64,000 bases of DNA from Bradyrhizobium prioriisuperbiae (GTDB taxonomy: Bacteria; Pseudomonadota; Alphaproteobacteria; Rhizobiales; Xanthobacteraceae), in NCBI RefSeq assembly GCF_032397745.1, contig NZ_CP135921.1, positions 2,170,001 through 2,234,000 on the forward strand, read 5' to 3'. This document shows, in pieces, positions 26,482-38,036 of the stretch; the first letter of the stretch is position 1; each line of letters begins with the position of its first letter. Below the pieces are notes generated by a model that saw nothing but the letters and a program-made list of their open reading frames with translations, did not search any database and was not told the DNA's origin. The position numbers were made by a program, and so were the translations under genes.

Positions 26482-26517
26482 GAGATCGTGATGCGATGGC
26501 AATCGCATCACGATCTC
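26482..26517 (-). terminator. Perfect 16-bp hairpin after dapB, possible terminator
   Basis: GAGATCGTGATGCGAT and ATCGCATCACGATCTC pair perfectly around a GGCA loop. On the minus strand it begins six bases after the dapB stop codon and is followed by ATTTCTTTGTTTG, a loose T-rich tract. It could equally be a REP element. Confidence 0.55.
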
Positions 26518-26522
26518 GGTTG

Positions 26523-27335
26523 TCAGTCAGTGAGACCGAGCACGTCGGTCATGGAATAGAAGCCTGGCTTCTTGTCCTTCGCCCACAGCGCCGCCTTCAA
26601 CGCGCCGTGCGCAAAAATCATGCGGTTTTCCGATTTGTGCGCGAGCTCGATCCGCTCATACGGACCCGCGAAGATCACCGTGTGATCGCCGGTGGCGGTG
26701 CCGCCGCGCAGTGTCGCAAAACCGATATCGCCGGGTGTGCGGGCGCCGGTATGACCATCGCGCGCGCGCACCGAATGCGATTGCAGATCGATGTTGCGGC
26801 CTTCGGCGGCCGCCTTGCCGAGCATGTAGGCGGTGCCCGACGGGGCATCGATCTTCTGCTTGTGATGCATCTCCAGGATCTCGATATCGAAATCCTGATC
26901 CAGCGACTGCGCCACGCGCTTGACCAGCGCCGCGAGCAGATTGACGCCGAGGCTCATATTGCCTGACTGCACCACGACGGCGCGTTTGGTGACGCTTTTG
27001 ATCACCGCGTCGTCGGAGGCCGACAGGCCGGTGGTTCCGATGACGTGAACGATGCCACGCTCCGCCGCGATCGCCACATTGGCGATGGTCGCAGCCGGCA
27101 CGGTGAAGTCGATGATGCCGTCGGCCTGCGCCGACAGCGCCCAGAGATCCGCGGACAGCAAAACACCGTTGGCGGGCAATCCAGCCAGCACGCCCGCATC
27201 CTGGCCGATCAGTTCGGAGCCCGGCGCTTCCAGCGCGCCGGCCAGCACGGCGCCGGACGTTTCCGCGATGGCGCGCACGAGCGTGCGACCCATCCGGCCG
27301 CCGGCCCCAGCAACGATCAATCGCATGTCAGACAT
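26523..27335 (-). CDS. dapB: 4-hydroxy-tetrahydrodipicolinate reductase
   Basis: Reduces 4-hydroxy-tetrahydrodipicolinate in the diaminopimelate/lysine pathway using NAD(P)H. 270 residues. Nucleotide fold [13 protein letters not shown] at residues 8-20; IDFTVPAAT and GTTGLS line the cofactor site; the signature [15 protein letters not shown] holds the catalytic H157/H158 and K161. The ATG at 27335 fits; an ATG three codons later is an alternative. It precedes gpmA on the minus strand, as in several Bradyrhizobium relatives. Confidence 0.96.
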   Translation of the reverse strand: MSDMRLIVAGAGGRMGRTLVRAIAETSGAVLAGALEAPGSELIGQDAGVLAGLPANGVLLSADLWALSAQADGIIDFTVPAATIANVAIAAERGIVHVIGTTGLSASDDAVIKSVTKRAVVVQSGNMSLGVNLLAALVKRVAQSLDQDFDIEILEMHHKQKIDAPSGTAYMLGKAAAEGRNIDLQSHSVRARDGHTGARTPGDIGFATLRGGTATGDHTVIFAGPYERIELAHKSENRMIFAHGALKAALWAKDKKPGFYSMTDVLGLTD

Positions 27336-27402
27336 GACGCAAGAACCTTTGGCTCAGACCTCGAAAAATACCCCGCCTCTATAGGCGATGGGGCCGCCCT
27401 TG

Positions 27403-27711
27403 TCAGCCCGGCTGCGGCCCGTCATAGCCATCGATGACGATGATGTCGGCGGTGCTGTGAGGCGCACGGATTGCGACCAGCCGCAGATATTCCGGGGACT
27501 GGTAGCAGGCCAGCGCGGTGGCGTAGTCGGGGAATTCAATCACCACGTTGCGGCTGCGGTGACTGCTGCCTTCCTTGGCCTCGAACGGGCCGCCCCGAAT
27601 CAGGAACTTGCCGCCGTATTTGGCGAACACCGGCCCGTTCTGCTCGACATAGGCCTTGTATCCCTCGGGATTGTGCACATCGACGCGACCGATCCAGTAG
27701 CCTTTTGCCAT
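27403..27711 (-). CDS. DUF1330 family protein
   Basis: 102-residue dimeric alpha-beta-barrel type protein with the family pattern GYWIGRVDVHNPEGYKAYVEQNGPVFAKYGGKFLIRGG, VVIEFPDYATALACYQSPEYL and a terminal strand ADIIVIDGYDG. The function of DUF1330 is not established. A strong ribosome site GGGAG stands seven bases before the ATG. It follows pyrF at 28 bp and precedes dapB, probably in one transcript. Confidence 0.88.
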   Translation of the reverse strand: MAKGYWIGRVDVHNPEGYKAYVEQNGPVFAKYGGKFLIRGGPFEAKEGSSHRSRNVVIEFPDYATALACYQSPEYLRLVAIRAPHSTADIIVIDGYDGPQPG

Positions 27712-27738
27712 TTTTTGTCTCCCTGATCCGTTCGAGTT

Positions 27739-28455
27739 TCAATCCAGCGCGCTGGCGATCTCAGTGACGATCGCCTCGGCCGCAGCCTTGGGATCGGTCG
27801 CGGCCACCACCGGGCGAGCCACCACAAGATAGTCGGCGCCGGCCTTGATCGCCTGCCCCGGTGTCATCACCCGCTTCTGGTCACCGGCATCACTGCCGGC
27901 GGGACGAATACCGGGAACGACCAGGTCGAGGCGGCTGCCGACCAGTTTCGACAGATGCGTCACTTCCTCGCCGGAGCAGACGAGACCGTCGACACCGATC
28001 GCCTGCGCCTGCCGCGCGCGCGTCTCGACCAGCGCGGAAACGTCGAGGCGATAGCCCGCCTCCTGCAGGTCGGCGTTGTTGTAGGACGTCAGCACGGTGA
28101 CACCGAGAATACGCAGTGCTGAGGTGCCACGGCCTTCGACCGCGGCTGTCATGGTTTGCGGATAGGCATGCACGGTGAGGAAGGTCGCGCCGGATTTGGC
28201 GATGCTCTCCACGCCCTTTGTCACCGTGTTGCCGATGTCGTGCAGTTTGAGGTCGGCGAACACTTTCTTGCCGGCGTTCGCAAGCTTGCGGATCAGCGGC
28301 AGGCCACCGGCATAAGCCAGCTGGTAGCCGATCTTGTAGAAGGTCACGCTGTCGCCGAGCCGGGCGATCATCGCCTCCGCGGCCTCCACACTCGGCAGAT
28401 CGAGCCCGACGATCAAACGGTCACGCGTTTCGATTTTGGCAATCGGCATGTCCAT
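27739..28455 (-). CDS. pyrF: Orotidine 5'-phosphate decarboxylase
   Basis: Last step of UMP synthesis. 238-residue TIM barrel with [10 protein letters not shown] at the first strand, the catalytic array [10 protein letters not shown] (D68, K70, D73), TVHAYP, TVLTS, and the phosphate-binding [38 protein letters not shown]. The ribosome site GAGGAGGG precedes the ATG at 28455. Start of a run with DUF1330 and dapB; the FMN reductase gene ends 9 bp upstream. Confidence 0.96.
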   Translation of the reverse strand: MDMPIAKIETRDRLIVGLDLPSVEAAEAMIARLGDSVTFYKIGYQLAYAGGLPLIRKLANAGKKVFADLKLHDIGNTVTKGVESIAKSGATFLTVHAYPQTMTAAVEGRGTSALRILGVTVLTSYNNADLQEAGYRLDVSALVETRARQAQAIGVDGLVCSGEEVTHLSKLVGSRLDLVVPGIRPAGSDAGDQKRVMTPGQAIKAGADYLVVARPVVAATDPKAAAEAIVTEIASALD

Positions 28456-28464
28456 GGTCCCTCC

Positions 28465-29046
28465 TCACATCATCTGTTGTGCGACATCGATCAGTTGCTT
28501 CACCAGTGCGCGCAGTCCTTCGGCGTCGCGGCTGTCCTTCAAGTGTTCGTTGTCGTCGAACGCCTGATCCGCGCCGGACAGCGCGAACTGGCGTGGAATG
28601 ACAGTCGCGCCGCAGCCCAGCGCCAGCACCTGCCGCAGCGCCATCAACGCGCGCAGGCCGCCGAACTTGCCTTCCGATGCCGCGGCGATGGCGAAGGCGC
28701 GATCGTGAAACACCTGCAGCGGCGGCTCGCCGCGCTCGCGCACCCGGCTGACCCAGTCGACCGCGTTCTTCAGCAACGGCGGCACCGAGGCATTGTATTC
28801 CGGGGTGACGATCAGCACACCGTGATGCGCGCCGATCATCTGCTTGAGATCGATCGCGGGCTTCGGCGCGCCGGAGCGGACTTCGAGATCGGCGTCATAG
28901 ATCGGCAGCGGATAATCGGTCAGCGAGATCCGCGTCACATCGATGCCTGCCAGCGCGATTTCCTTCGCCGCCAGCGCCGCGAGGCGCGCATTGAAGGAGC
29001 CGGTACGGATCGATCCGGGAATCACGAGGATTTTGATCGCGGGCAT
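28465..29046 (-). CDS. NADPH-dependent FMN reductase family protein
   Basis: 193-residue flavodoxin-like protein. The FMN phosphate loop is PGSIRTGSFNARLA, and the isoalloxazine site contains TPEYNASVPPLLKNAVDW and AAASEGKFGGLRA. It resembles the ArsH-neighbour/ChrR-like quinone, azo or chromate reductase group that works in the cytoplasm. The natural substrate is not predictable. It lies 9 bp before pyrF on the same strand and 40 bp after the methyltransferase. Confidence 0.9.
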   Translation of the reverse strand: MPAIKILVIPGSIRTGSFNARLAALAAKEIALAGIDVTRISLTDYPLPIYDADLEVRSGAPKPAIDLKQMIGAHHGVLIVTPEYNASVPPLLKNAVDWVSRVRERGEPPLQVFHDRAFAIAAASEGKFGGLRALMALRQVLALGCGATVIPRQFALSGADQAFDDNEHLKDSRDAEGLRALVKQLIDVAQQMM

Positions 29047-29085
29047 CTGTTCCAGGGCATGAACCTGCGCGACAGCGCGGGGGTA

Positions 29086-29688
29086 TCAGCCCTTGCGATA
29101 CACCCAGACGCGCGCCGGCGGAAGGTTCATCCAGATCCGTTCCGACGCTTGGGTGTGGACACCCGACAGCGATCTGGGAATCGGCGGCGCCACCGAATAG
29201 GTGAACTGGATGAAGGGCGCACCGGGTGCCAGCGCCACAAAGGCGTCGCGGATCAGCTTCAGGCGGGTTCGCATCGGCTTGGTGACCAGCGGCAGGCCCG
29301 AAACCACCGCCGACGCCGGCTGGCCCATGACCTCCCAGAGCGTATCGCGCAACGCATAGGCATCGCCCTGCACCACGGTCGCCTGGGGATAGCGCTCGCG
29401 CAGCAGCGCGCAGAAGCCAGGATTGTATTCGACCAGGACCAGACGCTTCTGGTCGATGCCGCGGGCGATCAGCGCATTGGTAATGGCGCCGGTGCCGGGC
29501 CCGAGTTCGACGACCGGTGCATCGGAATGCGGATCGACATACCGCGCCATGGTCCGCGCCAGGACTTTGCCCGACGGCATCACCGCACCCATGTGCAGCG
29601 GCTTCTCGATCCATGAGCGCAGAAAGCGCACCTCATCATCAAGACGAAGCGGCTTTTTCAGAACACGCACAGACGATTGCGAAGGCAT
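29086..29688 (-). CDS. Class I SAM methyltransferase, phospholipid N-methyltransferase-like
   Basis: 200 residues. FLRSWIEKPLHMGAVMPSGKVLARTMARYV is typical of the bacterial PmtA and the related ribosomal-adenine-dimethylase-like group. The SAM loop is VVELGPGTGAITNALI, followed by VLVEYNP, and GLPLVTKP replaces the usual catalytic (N/S)-x-P. If it is a true phosphatidylethanolamine methyltransferase, it would contribute to phosphatidylcholine, abundant in this bacterial group, and would complement OlsB in the same window. Assignment to substrate is by family only. Confidence 0.82.
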   Translation of the reverse strand: MPSQSSVRVLKKPLRLDDEVRFLRSWIEKPLHMGAVMPSGKVLARTMARYVDPHSDAPVVELGPGTGAITNALIARGIDQKRLVLVEYNPGFCALLRERYPQATVVQGDAYALRDTLWEVMGQPASAVVSGLPLVTKPMRTRLKLIRDAFVALAPGAPFIQFTYSVAPPIPRSLSGVHTQASERIWMNLPPARVWVYRKG

Positions 29689-29779
29689 ATCGGGACCGGC
29701 AAAGCTGAAAGCGGGGCGGGACGTCAGATTTTCGTCATAAATGGGTATCGCTGCCCGCCGCCATGGTCAAGTTTTAGGC

Positions 29780-30919
29780 TCAGGCCGTGCCGGCGCGCGG
29801 GCCAAAGAAGTCCTTGACCTTGGTGAAGAAACCTGCGGCCTCCGGCTGGGTTTCCCCGGACGACAGCTTTTCGAACTCCGCGAGCAATTCTTTCTGCTTC
29901 TTGGTCAGATTCTGCGGCGTTTCGACCACAACCTGCACATACATGTCTCCGGTCTGGCGCGACCGAAGCACCGGCATGCCCTTTGATGCAATGCGGAATC
30001 GCCGTCCGGACTGGGTTCCTGACGGGACTTTGACCTTGGTCTTGCCCTTGTCGATGGTCGGGACCTCGAATTCACCGCCCAAAGCCGCCGTGATCATCGA
30101 AATCGGCACGCGGCAGTGCAAGTCTGCCCCGTCGCGCTGGAATAGCTCGTGCGACCCCAGCGACAGGAAAATATAGAGATCGCCCGCGGGCCCACCACGC
30201 ACGCCGGCCTCACCCTCACCCGCAAGACGGATGCGCGTGCCGTCTTCGACGCCGGCGGGAATGTTGACGGACAGTGTACGGTCCCGCGTGACACGGCCGG
30301 AGCCGGAGCAGGAGGAACAGGGATCCTTGATCACCTGGCCGCGGCCCTGGCAGCCCGGACAGGTGCGCTCCAGCGTGAAGAAGCCCTGGGCCTGGCGAAC
30401 GCGGCCGGCGCCGCCGCACATCGCGCAGTTTTCCGGCCGGGTACCGGTCTTCGCGCCGGTGCCCGAGCAGGATTCGCAGGTCACCGACACCGGAATATGG
30501 ATTTCGGCTGTCTTGCCGAGGAAGGCTTCCTCGAGCGAGATTTCCATGTTGTAGCGCAGGTCCGCGCCGCGCTCGCGGCCACCACTGCTGCGTCCGCGCT
30601 GTCCGGCCATGCCGAACAGGTCTTCGAAAATATCGGAGAACGACGAGGCGAAGCCCGCACCGAAACCGGCGCCACCACCGCCAGCCATGCCCTGCTCGAA
30701 CGCGGCATGGCCAAAGCGGTCATAGGCGGCCCGCTTCTGGCCGTCCTTCAGGACCTCATAGGCCTCGTTGATTTCCTTGAAGCGCACTTCGCTGGACTGG
30801 TCGCCCGGATTTTTGTCGGGGTGCCATTTCATCGCCAGCTTGCGAAAGGCGGTCTTCAGACCGGGCTCGTCGACGGAACGTTCGACTTCCAAGGTCTCGT
30901 AATAACAGCGTTTCGTCAT
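29780..30919 (-). CDS. dnaJ: DnaJ-type Hsp40 co-chaperone
   Basis: 379 residues. J-domain with HPD at residues 33-35, Gly/Phe-rich linker ([15 protein letters not shown]), and the zinc region with four cysteine pairs ([32 protein letters not shown]). The C-terminal substrate-binding domains end near [10 protein letters not shown]. It delivers unfolded proteins to DnaK and stimulates its ATPase. The J-domain start [15 protein letters not shown] is slightly unusual in having CYYETL. It lies 57 bp after dnaK, across an intrinsic terminator, so expression should be lower than dnaK. Confidence 0.95.
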   Translation of the reverse strand: MTKRCYYETLEVERSVDEPGLKTAFRKLAMKWHPDKNPGDQSSEVRFKEINEAYEVLKDGQKRAAYDRFGHAAFEQGMAGGGGAGFGAGFASSFSDIFEDLFGMAGQRGRSSGGRERGADLRYNMEISLEEAFLGKTAEIHIPVSVTCESCSGTGAKTGTRPENCAMCGGAGRVRQAQGFFTLERTCPGCQGRGQVIKDPCSSCSGSGRVTRDRTLSVNIPAGVEDGTRIRLAGEGEAGVRGGPAGDLYIFLSLGSHELFQRDGADLHCRVPISMITAALGGEFEVPTIDKGKTKVKVPSGTQSGRRFRIASKGMPVLRSRQTGDMYVQVVVETPQNLTKKQKELLAEFEKLSSGETQPEAAGFFTKVKDFFGPRAGTA

Positions 30920-30935
30920 CGAGTTACTTGCTCGC

Positions 30936-30961
30936 AAAAACCTCCCCCGCGAGGGGGAGGT
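30936..30961 (-). terminator. Intrinsic terminator between dnaK and dnaJ
   Basis: CCTCCCCC and GGGGGAGG form an eight-base-pair GC stem with a four-base loop; on the minus strand TTTTT follows directly. It begins about 15 bases after the dnaK stop codon and ends before the dnaJ ribosome site. Confidence 0.85.
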
Positions 30962-30976
30962 GATTGATCATGAGGA

Positions 30977-32878
<1,902 letters not shown>

Positions 32879-32980
32879 GGTTCTCACATCCTTGTTTTGC
32901 GGCGGGTTGGCTGGGCCCTGACGGCACCCCGGCCGAACCCCCTATTCATCAATTCTCCGCGACATGCGGCGCTCCGCCTC

Positions 32981-33008
32981 ATATAGGAGGGGGGGTGCTG
33001 CCTGCAAG
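32981..33008 (-). promoter_or_regulatory. Probable heat-shock (RpoH) promoter of dnaK
   Basis: On the minus strand CTTGCA (33008-33003) and CTATAT (32986-32981) are separated by 16 bases ending in a C-run, matching the alphaproteobacterial RpoH pattern of CTTG and C-TATAT. It leaves an untranslated leader of about 95 bases before the dnaK ATG. Confidence 0.6.
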
Positions 33009-33370
33009 GACCGAAACGGGGTCTCGCCCCTAAAAGCAGAGGGTCTTCAAGCTCCGACGGACGGCACCTCCCACGATGGGGCAGGTTTCCGGCCTGTTCC
33101 GCGGCGTTTGCAAATGGCCTTGCAAATAGCGCACTGACCGACTGCGGGCCGGCACGACCCAAGGCTCACGACCCAAGGCTTAAGCAAGGCTTAAGGGGGA
33201 GGCTCACGATGGAGGCTCGCGACGGATCACATTGCGCGACCGACCGGCCACTCGACTGTCGGCGGGAACGGAATGGAGATAAGGGAGATGGGATATTGAG
33301 AAACAATGGTGCGGCCGCCGCGGCCTTCGGTCTCATCACAGGCACCATGGAACGGCCTTATTACAATCAC
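33009..33370. other. 362-bp stretch between the dnaK promoter and the secreted-protein gene
   Basis: No gene seen. It contains an exact tandem duplication of the 14-mer CACGACCCAAGGCT at 33153-33166 and 33167-33180, followed by two AAGGCTTAAG-like repeats. The promoter of the plus-strand gene at 33371 must lie in the right half; no clear -35/-10 pair was recognised. Confidence 0.6.
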
Positions 33371-34357
33371 ATGAGACCTGCCATGAGACAGCTCCGCTCC
33401 CTCGCCCTTGCTCTCACTTTCGTTCTCTCCAGTGTTCTCTCGGGCCTTGCTGTCGGCCTTGCCACAAGCCCCGCTTTCGCCGCCGATCCGATCTTCCCGA
33501 AGGGCGCCCGGGTCGGCCTGGTTCCGATCGAGGGGTTGGCCGCAGCGACCGCATTCCCCGGCTTCGAGGCCACCGACAAGCGCGTCAAGGTGGTGGTTAC
33601 CGAGTTGCCGAAGGAAGCGTTTACGTCGGTCGAGACTGCCTTCAAGACCGATCAATCCGCCCCCAACCGGCCGAAGCTCGAACCGTTCGAGCTCGCGTCC
33701 GGCAACAAGGCCTACCTCACGCGCGAAACCGCGGTCGATGAGGGCACCAATGTCCGGCGGTTCTCGCTGCTGGTGTCCGGCACCACATTCTCCGGCTATG
33801 TCGCCGCGCAAGTTCCCGACAACGCCAACTCGGCCTACTCGGACGAAGCCGTGCGCAAGATGCTGGCCAGCACCACGCTGCGCACCGACGTGCCGGCCGC
33901 CGAGCAGATGGACCGGCTGCCGTTCAAGCTGACCGAACTCAGCGCATTCAAGACCATGCGCACGCTTCCCATGGCCACCACCGTGCTGCTGACCGACGCG
34001 ACCGACGAGGACAATCTCGACACCGCGCCCTACATGCTGATCGGCCTGATGGGAAATGGACCGGCGACGCCCGAGGACCGGGGACGCTTCGCCCAGCAGA
34101 TCGCGGCCTCCCTGCCTGGCCTGCGCGATGCGCGCATCACGTCGTCCGAGCCGATGCGGATCGACGGCACGGCCGGCTACGAGACCCGCATCGAAGCCGT
34201 CACCGGCAAGGACAATACACCGATCACCGTGGTGCAATGGCTGCGGTTCGGCGGATCGAACACCACGCTGCGGATCGTCGCCGGCGCCAAGCGCGACGCA
34301 TGGCAGCCGGCGTTTACGCGTTTCCGTGCCGTGCGCGACGGCATCGCACCGCGGTAG
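33371..34357 (+). CDS. Secreted protein of unknown function
   Basis: 328 residues. The signal peptide is clear: a basic start MRPAMRQLR, then the hydrophobic LALALTFVLSSVLSGLAVGLA and the cleavage motif AFA-AD near residue 37. The mature protein has repeated strand-like segments: RVGLVPIEGL, FEATDKRVKVVVTELP, RRFSLLVSGTTFSGYVAAQVPD, and a final domain TTLRIVAGAKRDAWQPAFTRFRAVRDGI. No catalytic motif is evident. ATGs at 33371 and 33383 are both possible. It sits divergent from dnaK and just before the nicotinamidase. I do not recognise a named family. Confidence 0.78.
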   Translation: MRPAMRQLRSLALALTFVLSSVLSGLAVGLATSPAFAADPIFPKGARVGLVPIEGLAAATAFPGFEATDKRVKVVVTELPKEAFTSVETAFKTDQSAPNRPKLEPFELASGNKAYLTRETAVDEGTNVRRFSLLVSGTTFSGYVAAQVPDNANSAYSDEAVRKMLASTTLRTDVPAAEQMDRLPFKLTELSAFKTMRTLPMATTVLLTDATDEDNLDTAPYMLIGLMGNGPATPEDRGRFAQQIAASLPGLRDARITSSEPMRIDGTAGYETRIEAVTGKDNTPITVVQWLRFGGSNTTLRIVAGAKRDAWQPAFTRFRAVRDGIAPR

Positions 34358-34449
34358 TCGCCCCAACCGTTCGGCAGGACCAAGATTAGGTCTTGTGCTT
34401 CAATCACCGGCTGTCGATGATCATCCCGTCATTGGGCGGAGGCTGTACG

Positions 34450-35160
34450 ATGGTCGACAGACGACAATTCCTCGGCGGACTGGGTGGGGTGGCGGCGATG
34501 GTCAGCGTTTCTGCAAAGGCCGCCGACAAGGTCAAAGTCGATGCCGCATCGGTCCTGATTGTGGTGGACGTGCAGAACTGCTTTCTGCCGGGCGGCAGCC
34601 TCGCGGTGAAAAACGGCGATCAGGTGATCCCGATCATCAACCGGCTGGCCAAGGGCTTCGCCAATGTGGTGATGACCCAGGACTGGCATACACCCGAGCA
34701 TATCTCATTCGCTTCCAGCCATCCCGGCAAGAAACCGTTCGAAGTGGTCGAGCTCGAGTACGGCAAGCAGGTGCTGTGGCCGGACCACTGCGTGCAGGGC
34801 ACCGACGGCGCGGCGCTGTCGAAGGACCTCGCGATTCCGCAGGCCCAGCTCGTGATCCGCAAGGGTTTCCACAAGGAGGTCGACAGTTATTCGGCCTTCA
34901 TGGAAGCCGACGGCAAGACCACCACGGGACTGAGCAGCTACCTCAAGGCCCGCAAGATGAAGAAAGTTTTTGTCACCGGGCTGGCGACGGATTTCTGCGT
35001 GGCCTGGACCGCGCTCGACGCCCGCAAGGCCGGCTTCGAAACCTACATCGTGGAAGACGCCTGCCGCGGCATCGACACCAAAGGCTCGCTCGCCAAGGCC
35101 TGGCACGACACCAACAAGGCCGGCGTGAAGCGGATCCAGTCGGGCGACATTGCCGTGTGA
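34450..35160 (+). CDS. pncA: Nicotinamidase/pyrazinamidase with twin-arginine signal
   Basis: Deaminates nicotinamide to nicotinate. 236 residues. DRRQFLGGLGGVAAMVSVSAKAA at the N-terminus is a typical Tat signal. The catalytic triad is present: D40 (VVDVQNCF), K138 (IRKGFH) and C183 (ATDFCV). Metal ligands D78, H80 and H84 stand in TQDWHTPEH. Nicotinamidases are normally cytoplasmic, so an exported form suggests salvage of external nicotinamide. The ATG at 34450 is used. Ends before a strong bidirectional terminator shared with grpE. Confidence 0.9.
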   Translation: MVDRRQFLGGLGGVAAMVSVSAKAADKVKVDAASVLIVVDVQNCFLPGGSLAVKNGDQVIPIINRLAKGFANVVMTQDWHTPEHISFASSHPGKKPFEVVELEYGKQVLWPDHCVQGTDGAALSKDLAIPQAQLVIRKGFHKEVDSYSAFMEADGKTTTGLSSYLKARKMKKVFVTGLATDFCVAWTALDARKAGFETYIVEDACRGIDTKGSLAKAWHDTNKAGVKRIQSGDIAV

Positions 35161-35180
35161 ACCACAAACAACATCAAACA

Positions 35181-35212
35181 AAAAAGGCGCCGCGTGATGC
35201 GGCGCCTTTTTT
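35181..35212. terminator. Bidirectional intrinsic terminator
   Basis: GGCGCCGC and GCGGCGCC pair around a five-base loop; six A on the left and TTTTTT on the right make it work for both pncA (plus) and grpE (minus). Confidence 0.88.
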
Positions 35213-35261
35213 CTTTCAACCTTGCTCTCACAACAACGCAACGTGTCCCGACAACAAGACC

Positions 35262-35873
35262 TCAGGTCGTAAAATCCGTCGTCGGCGCCGGCTTCGGGCC
35301 ACCCTTGGCCACGCCGACCAGGGCGGGACGCAGGATGCGCTCGCCGATCTTGTAGCCGGACTGCACCACCTGCACGACGGTGCCCGACGGCACCGACGCA
35401 TCCGGCACCTCGAACATGGCTTGCTGGAAGTTCGGGTCGAACTTCTCGCCCGACGGATCGAACTTCTTCACGCCGTTCTTTTCCAGCGTCGAGTGCAGCG
35501 AGCGCTCGGTCAGTTCGACGCCCTCGATCAGGGCCTTCAGGCCAGGATCGGCGGCCTCGCGCGCTTCCGCGGACACCGCATCCAGCGCGCGCTGCAGGTT
35601 GTCGGCGATGTCGAGCACATCACGCGCAAACGAAGTGATGCCGTAGGCGCGGGCGTCGGCGACTTCCCTGGCGGTGCGGCGGCGCAGGTTTTCCATCTCT
35701 GCCAGCGTGCGCAGCACCTTGTCCTTGGCTTCCGCGACCTCGCGGGTCAGTGCCTCGACCGATCCTTCTTCCGGATCGTCCGGCATGACATACGGCTTTG
35801 AGACAACAGGCTCAGCGGCCGCGTTGTCCTTGGTCGGATCGTCGGGATTTTGATGCCCGTTGGCTTCGGTCAT
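35262..35873 (-). CDS. grpE: Nucleotide exchange factor GrpE
   Basis: 203 residues. A disordered acidic N-terminus, a long coiled coil (about residues 38-100, [32 protein letters not shown]), and the C-terminal beta domain with [25 protein letters not shown] and [26 protein letters not shown]. Releases ADP from DnaK. The ATG at 35873 follows GGCGGAG. It lies 146 bp downstream of hrcA on the same strand, so the heat-shock genes form two divided units, hrcA-grpE and dnaK-dnaJ. Confidence 0.95.
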   Translation of the reverse strand: MTEANGHQNPDDPTKDNAAAEPVVSKPYVMPDDPEEGSVEALTREVAEAKDKVLRTLAEMENLRRRTAREVADARAYGITSFARDVLDIADNLQRALDAVSAEAREAADPGLKALIEGVELTERSLHSTLEKNGVKKFDPSGEKFDPNFQQAMFEVPDASVPSGTVVQVVQSGYKIGERILRPALVGVAKGGPKPAPTTDFTT

Positions 35874-36019
35874 TACTCCGCCTTCTAACTAAATGTCTCG
35901 TTCAAAACTCAAGCCCGCATATCAGGGCTCCGGAGCTGAAAATCAAGCTCCAGATCGCCTGGAACCGGCGGTCCAACCGCCTTTCCGGCTCTAAATAGGG
36001 TGGCAAAGTCCTTTGAAAA

Positions 36020-37111
36020 TCACTTGCCGAGCATCTGGCTGACGATACGCGCGGCATAATCGACCATCGGGATCACCCGGGCATAGTTCAGCCGGGTCGG
36101 GCCGATCACCCCGAGGACGCCGACAATGTGGCCGGCGCCGTCTCGATAGGGTGCGATGATGGTCGAGGACCCCGACAGGGAAAACAGCTTGTTTTCCGAA
36201 CCGATAAAAATGCGCATGCCGTCGGCGCGTTCCGCCCGTCCCAAGAGATCGATGACCCCGCGCTTGGTTTCGAGATCGTCGAACAACAGCCGCACTCGCT
36301 CCAGGTCTTCCAGTGCGTGCAGGTCTTCCAGCAGATTGGCATGGCCGCGCACGATCAGCTGCCGCTCGTCATTGGCGCCGCCCGACCAGCTTGCGATCCC
36401 CGCCGCCACGATCTTCTGGGTCAATTGGTCGAGCTCGCTGCGGCTCTGCGCCAGCGCGCTTTCGAGCTCGACGCGGGCTTCCGCGAGCGTGCGGCCGCGA
36501 ATTCGCGCATTGAGGAAATTCGACGCTTCCGTCAGCGCCGAGGCCGGCACGCCCGGCGCCAGCGCCAGCACGCGGTTCTCGACCTGGCCGTCTTCGGCGA
36601 CCAGCACCACCAGCGCCTGTTCCGGCTCCAACCGCACGAATTCGATGTGCTTGAGCCGGACATTGGATTTCGCCGTGAGCACCACGGCGGCGGTGCGGGT
36701 CAGGCCGGACAGCCGGGTCAGCGCCTCGCTCAGCGCAGCTTCAACGGTTTGCGCCTTGTTGACGGTGGCGAGCTGGGCCTCGATCGACTGCCGCTCCGGC
36801 TCGCTGAGATCGCCGACCTGCATCAGCGCATCGACAAAAAAACGCAGCCCGAGTTCGGTCGGCAACCGGCCCGCGGAGGTGTGCGGGGCATAGATCAGCC
36901 CGAGCTGCTCGAGATCCGACATCACGTTGCGGACCGAGGCTGGCGACAGCGGCAGCGTGATCAGGCGGGAAATATTGCGCGACCCCACCGGCTCGCCGGT
37001 CGCCAGATAATTCTCGACAATCTGGCGAAAAATGTCGCGCGAACGCTCATTGAGCTGCGCCAGCCCCGAATTGGGTGTGATCAGGTGACCGATCGGATCG
37101 TGGTGGGCCAC
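36020..37111 (-). CDS. hrcA: Heat-inducible transcription repressor HrcA
   Basis: 363 residues. N-terminal winged helix (about 20-85) with [50 protein letters not shown], then a GAF-like central domain and the conserved C-terminal [31 protein letters not shown]. HrcA binds CIRCE operators at groESL. The start codon is GTG at 37111 with AAGGAG six bases upstream. No CIRCE inverted repeat (TTAGCACTC, nine bases, GAGTGCTAA) is present near hrcA or dnaK here, so control of these units is probably by RpoH. Confidence 0.95.
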   Translation of the reverse strand: MAHHDPIGHLITPNSGLAQLNERSRDIFRQIVENYLATGEPVGSRNISRLITLPLSPASVRNVMSDLEQLGLIYAPHTSAGRLPTELGLRFFVDALMQVGDLSEPERQSIEAQLATVNKAQTVEAALSEALTRLSGLTRTAAVVLTAKSNVRLKHIEFVRLEPEQALVVLVAEDGQVENRVLALAPGVPASALTEASNFLNARIRGRTLAEARVELESALAQSRSELDQLTQKIVAAGIASWSGGANDERQLIVRGHANLLEDLHALEDLERVRLLFDDLETKRGVIDLLGRAERADGMRIFIGSENKLFSLSGSSTIIAPYRDGAGHIVGVLGVIGPTRLNYARVIPMVDYAARIVSQMLGK

Positions 37112-37284
37112 GGCATGCTCCTTTGCGGCAACCCCATTTGTTCATATTCCGGGGCCTTTTCAAGCCTTTGAATGTGGCGGGGAATACGGCGGGCGCCTCA
37201 GCCCGTTTCAGCCCTTGCCGCTGCGGTCCTGCCCCCCTAAAAGCACCGCGAGATCATCATTTCCCTGCTTCTGGAGGACTTCCC

Positions 37285-37998
37285 ATGCGGCCGAGCCGCC
37301 GTGCGCCCGATGAACTGCGCCCCGTGTCGCTGGAACGCGGCGTGGTCAAATACGCCGAAGGATCCTGCATGGTGAAATTCGGCGACACCCACGTGCTGGT
37401 GACGGCCACGCTGGAAGAACGTCTTCCCCCCTGGCTGAAGGGCCAGGGCCGCGGCTGGGTCACCGCCGAGTACGGCATGCTACCCCGCGCCACGCTGGAA
37501 CGCACCCGGCGCGAGGCCTCCGCCGGCAAGCAAGGCGGCCGCACCGTCGAGATCCAGCGCCTGATTGGCCGTTCGCTGCGCGCCATCGTCGATCTCGAAG
37601 CACTCGGCGAGCGCCAGATCACAGTGGATTGCGATGTGATCCAGGCCGATGGCGGCACCCGCACTGCTTCGATCACCGGCGCCTGGGTGGCGCTGGCGGA
37701 TTGTCTCAACTGGATGAAGAGCCGCAACATGATCCGCGGCGAGGTGCTGCGCGACAATGTCGCCGCGGTGTCATGCGGAATCTACAACGGCACGCCGGTG
37801 CTCGATCTCGATTACGCCGAGGACTCGGAAGCCGACACCGACGCCAATTTCGTCATGACCGGCGACGGCCGCATTGTCGAGGTGCAAGGCACCGCCGAGA
37901 AGACGCCGTTCACCCAGGACGAACTGCTGAAATTGCTGGCGCTGGCGCAAAAGGGCGTGACCCGGCTGGTCGACCTGCAGAAAATGGCTGTGGCGTAA
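37285..37998 (+). CDS. rph: Ribonuclease PH
   Basis: Phosphorolytic 3'-5' exoribonuclease that finishes tRNA 3' ends. 237 residues with [39 protein letters not shown], the phosphate site in [22 protein letters not shown], and [31 protein letters not shown] stands eight bases before the ATG at 37285. Divergent from hrcA. rdgB and hemW follow on the same strand. Confidence 0.96.
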   Translation: MRPSRRAPDELRPVSLERGVVKYAEGSCMVKFGDTHVLVTATLEERLPPWLKGQGRGWVTAEYGMLPRATLERTRREASAGKQGGRTVEIQRLIGRSLRAIVDLEALGERQITVDCDVIQADGGTRTASITGAWVALADCLNWMKSRNMIRGEVLRDNVAAVSCGIYNGTPVLDLDYAEDSEADTDANFVMTGDGRIVEVQGTAEKTPFTQDELLKLLALAQKGVTRLVDLQKMAVA

Positions 37999-38036
37999 CC
38001 CGCCACGTCGTCTTCCGATTTTTGCTGCACCCTAGA

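Noticed and set aside
35874..36019. Possible CIRCE element between hrcA and grpE
   Set aside because: No TTAGCACTC and GAGTGCTAA pair is present in this gap or upstream of hrcA and dnaK.
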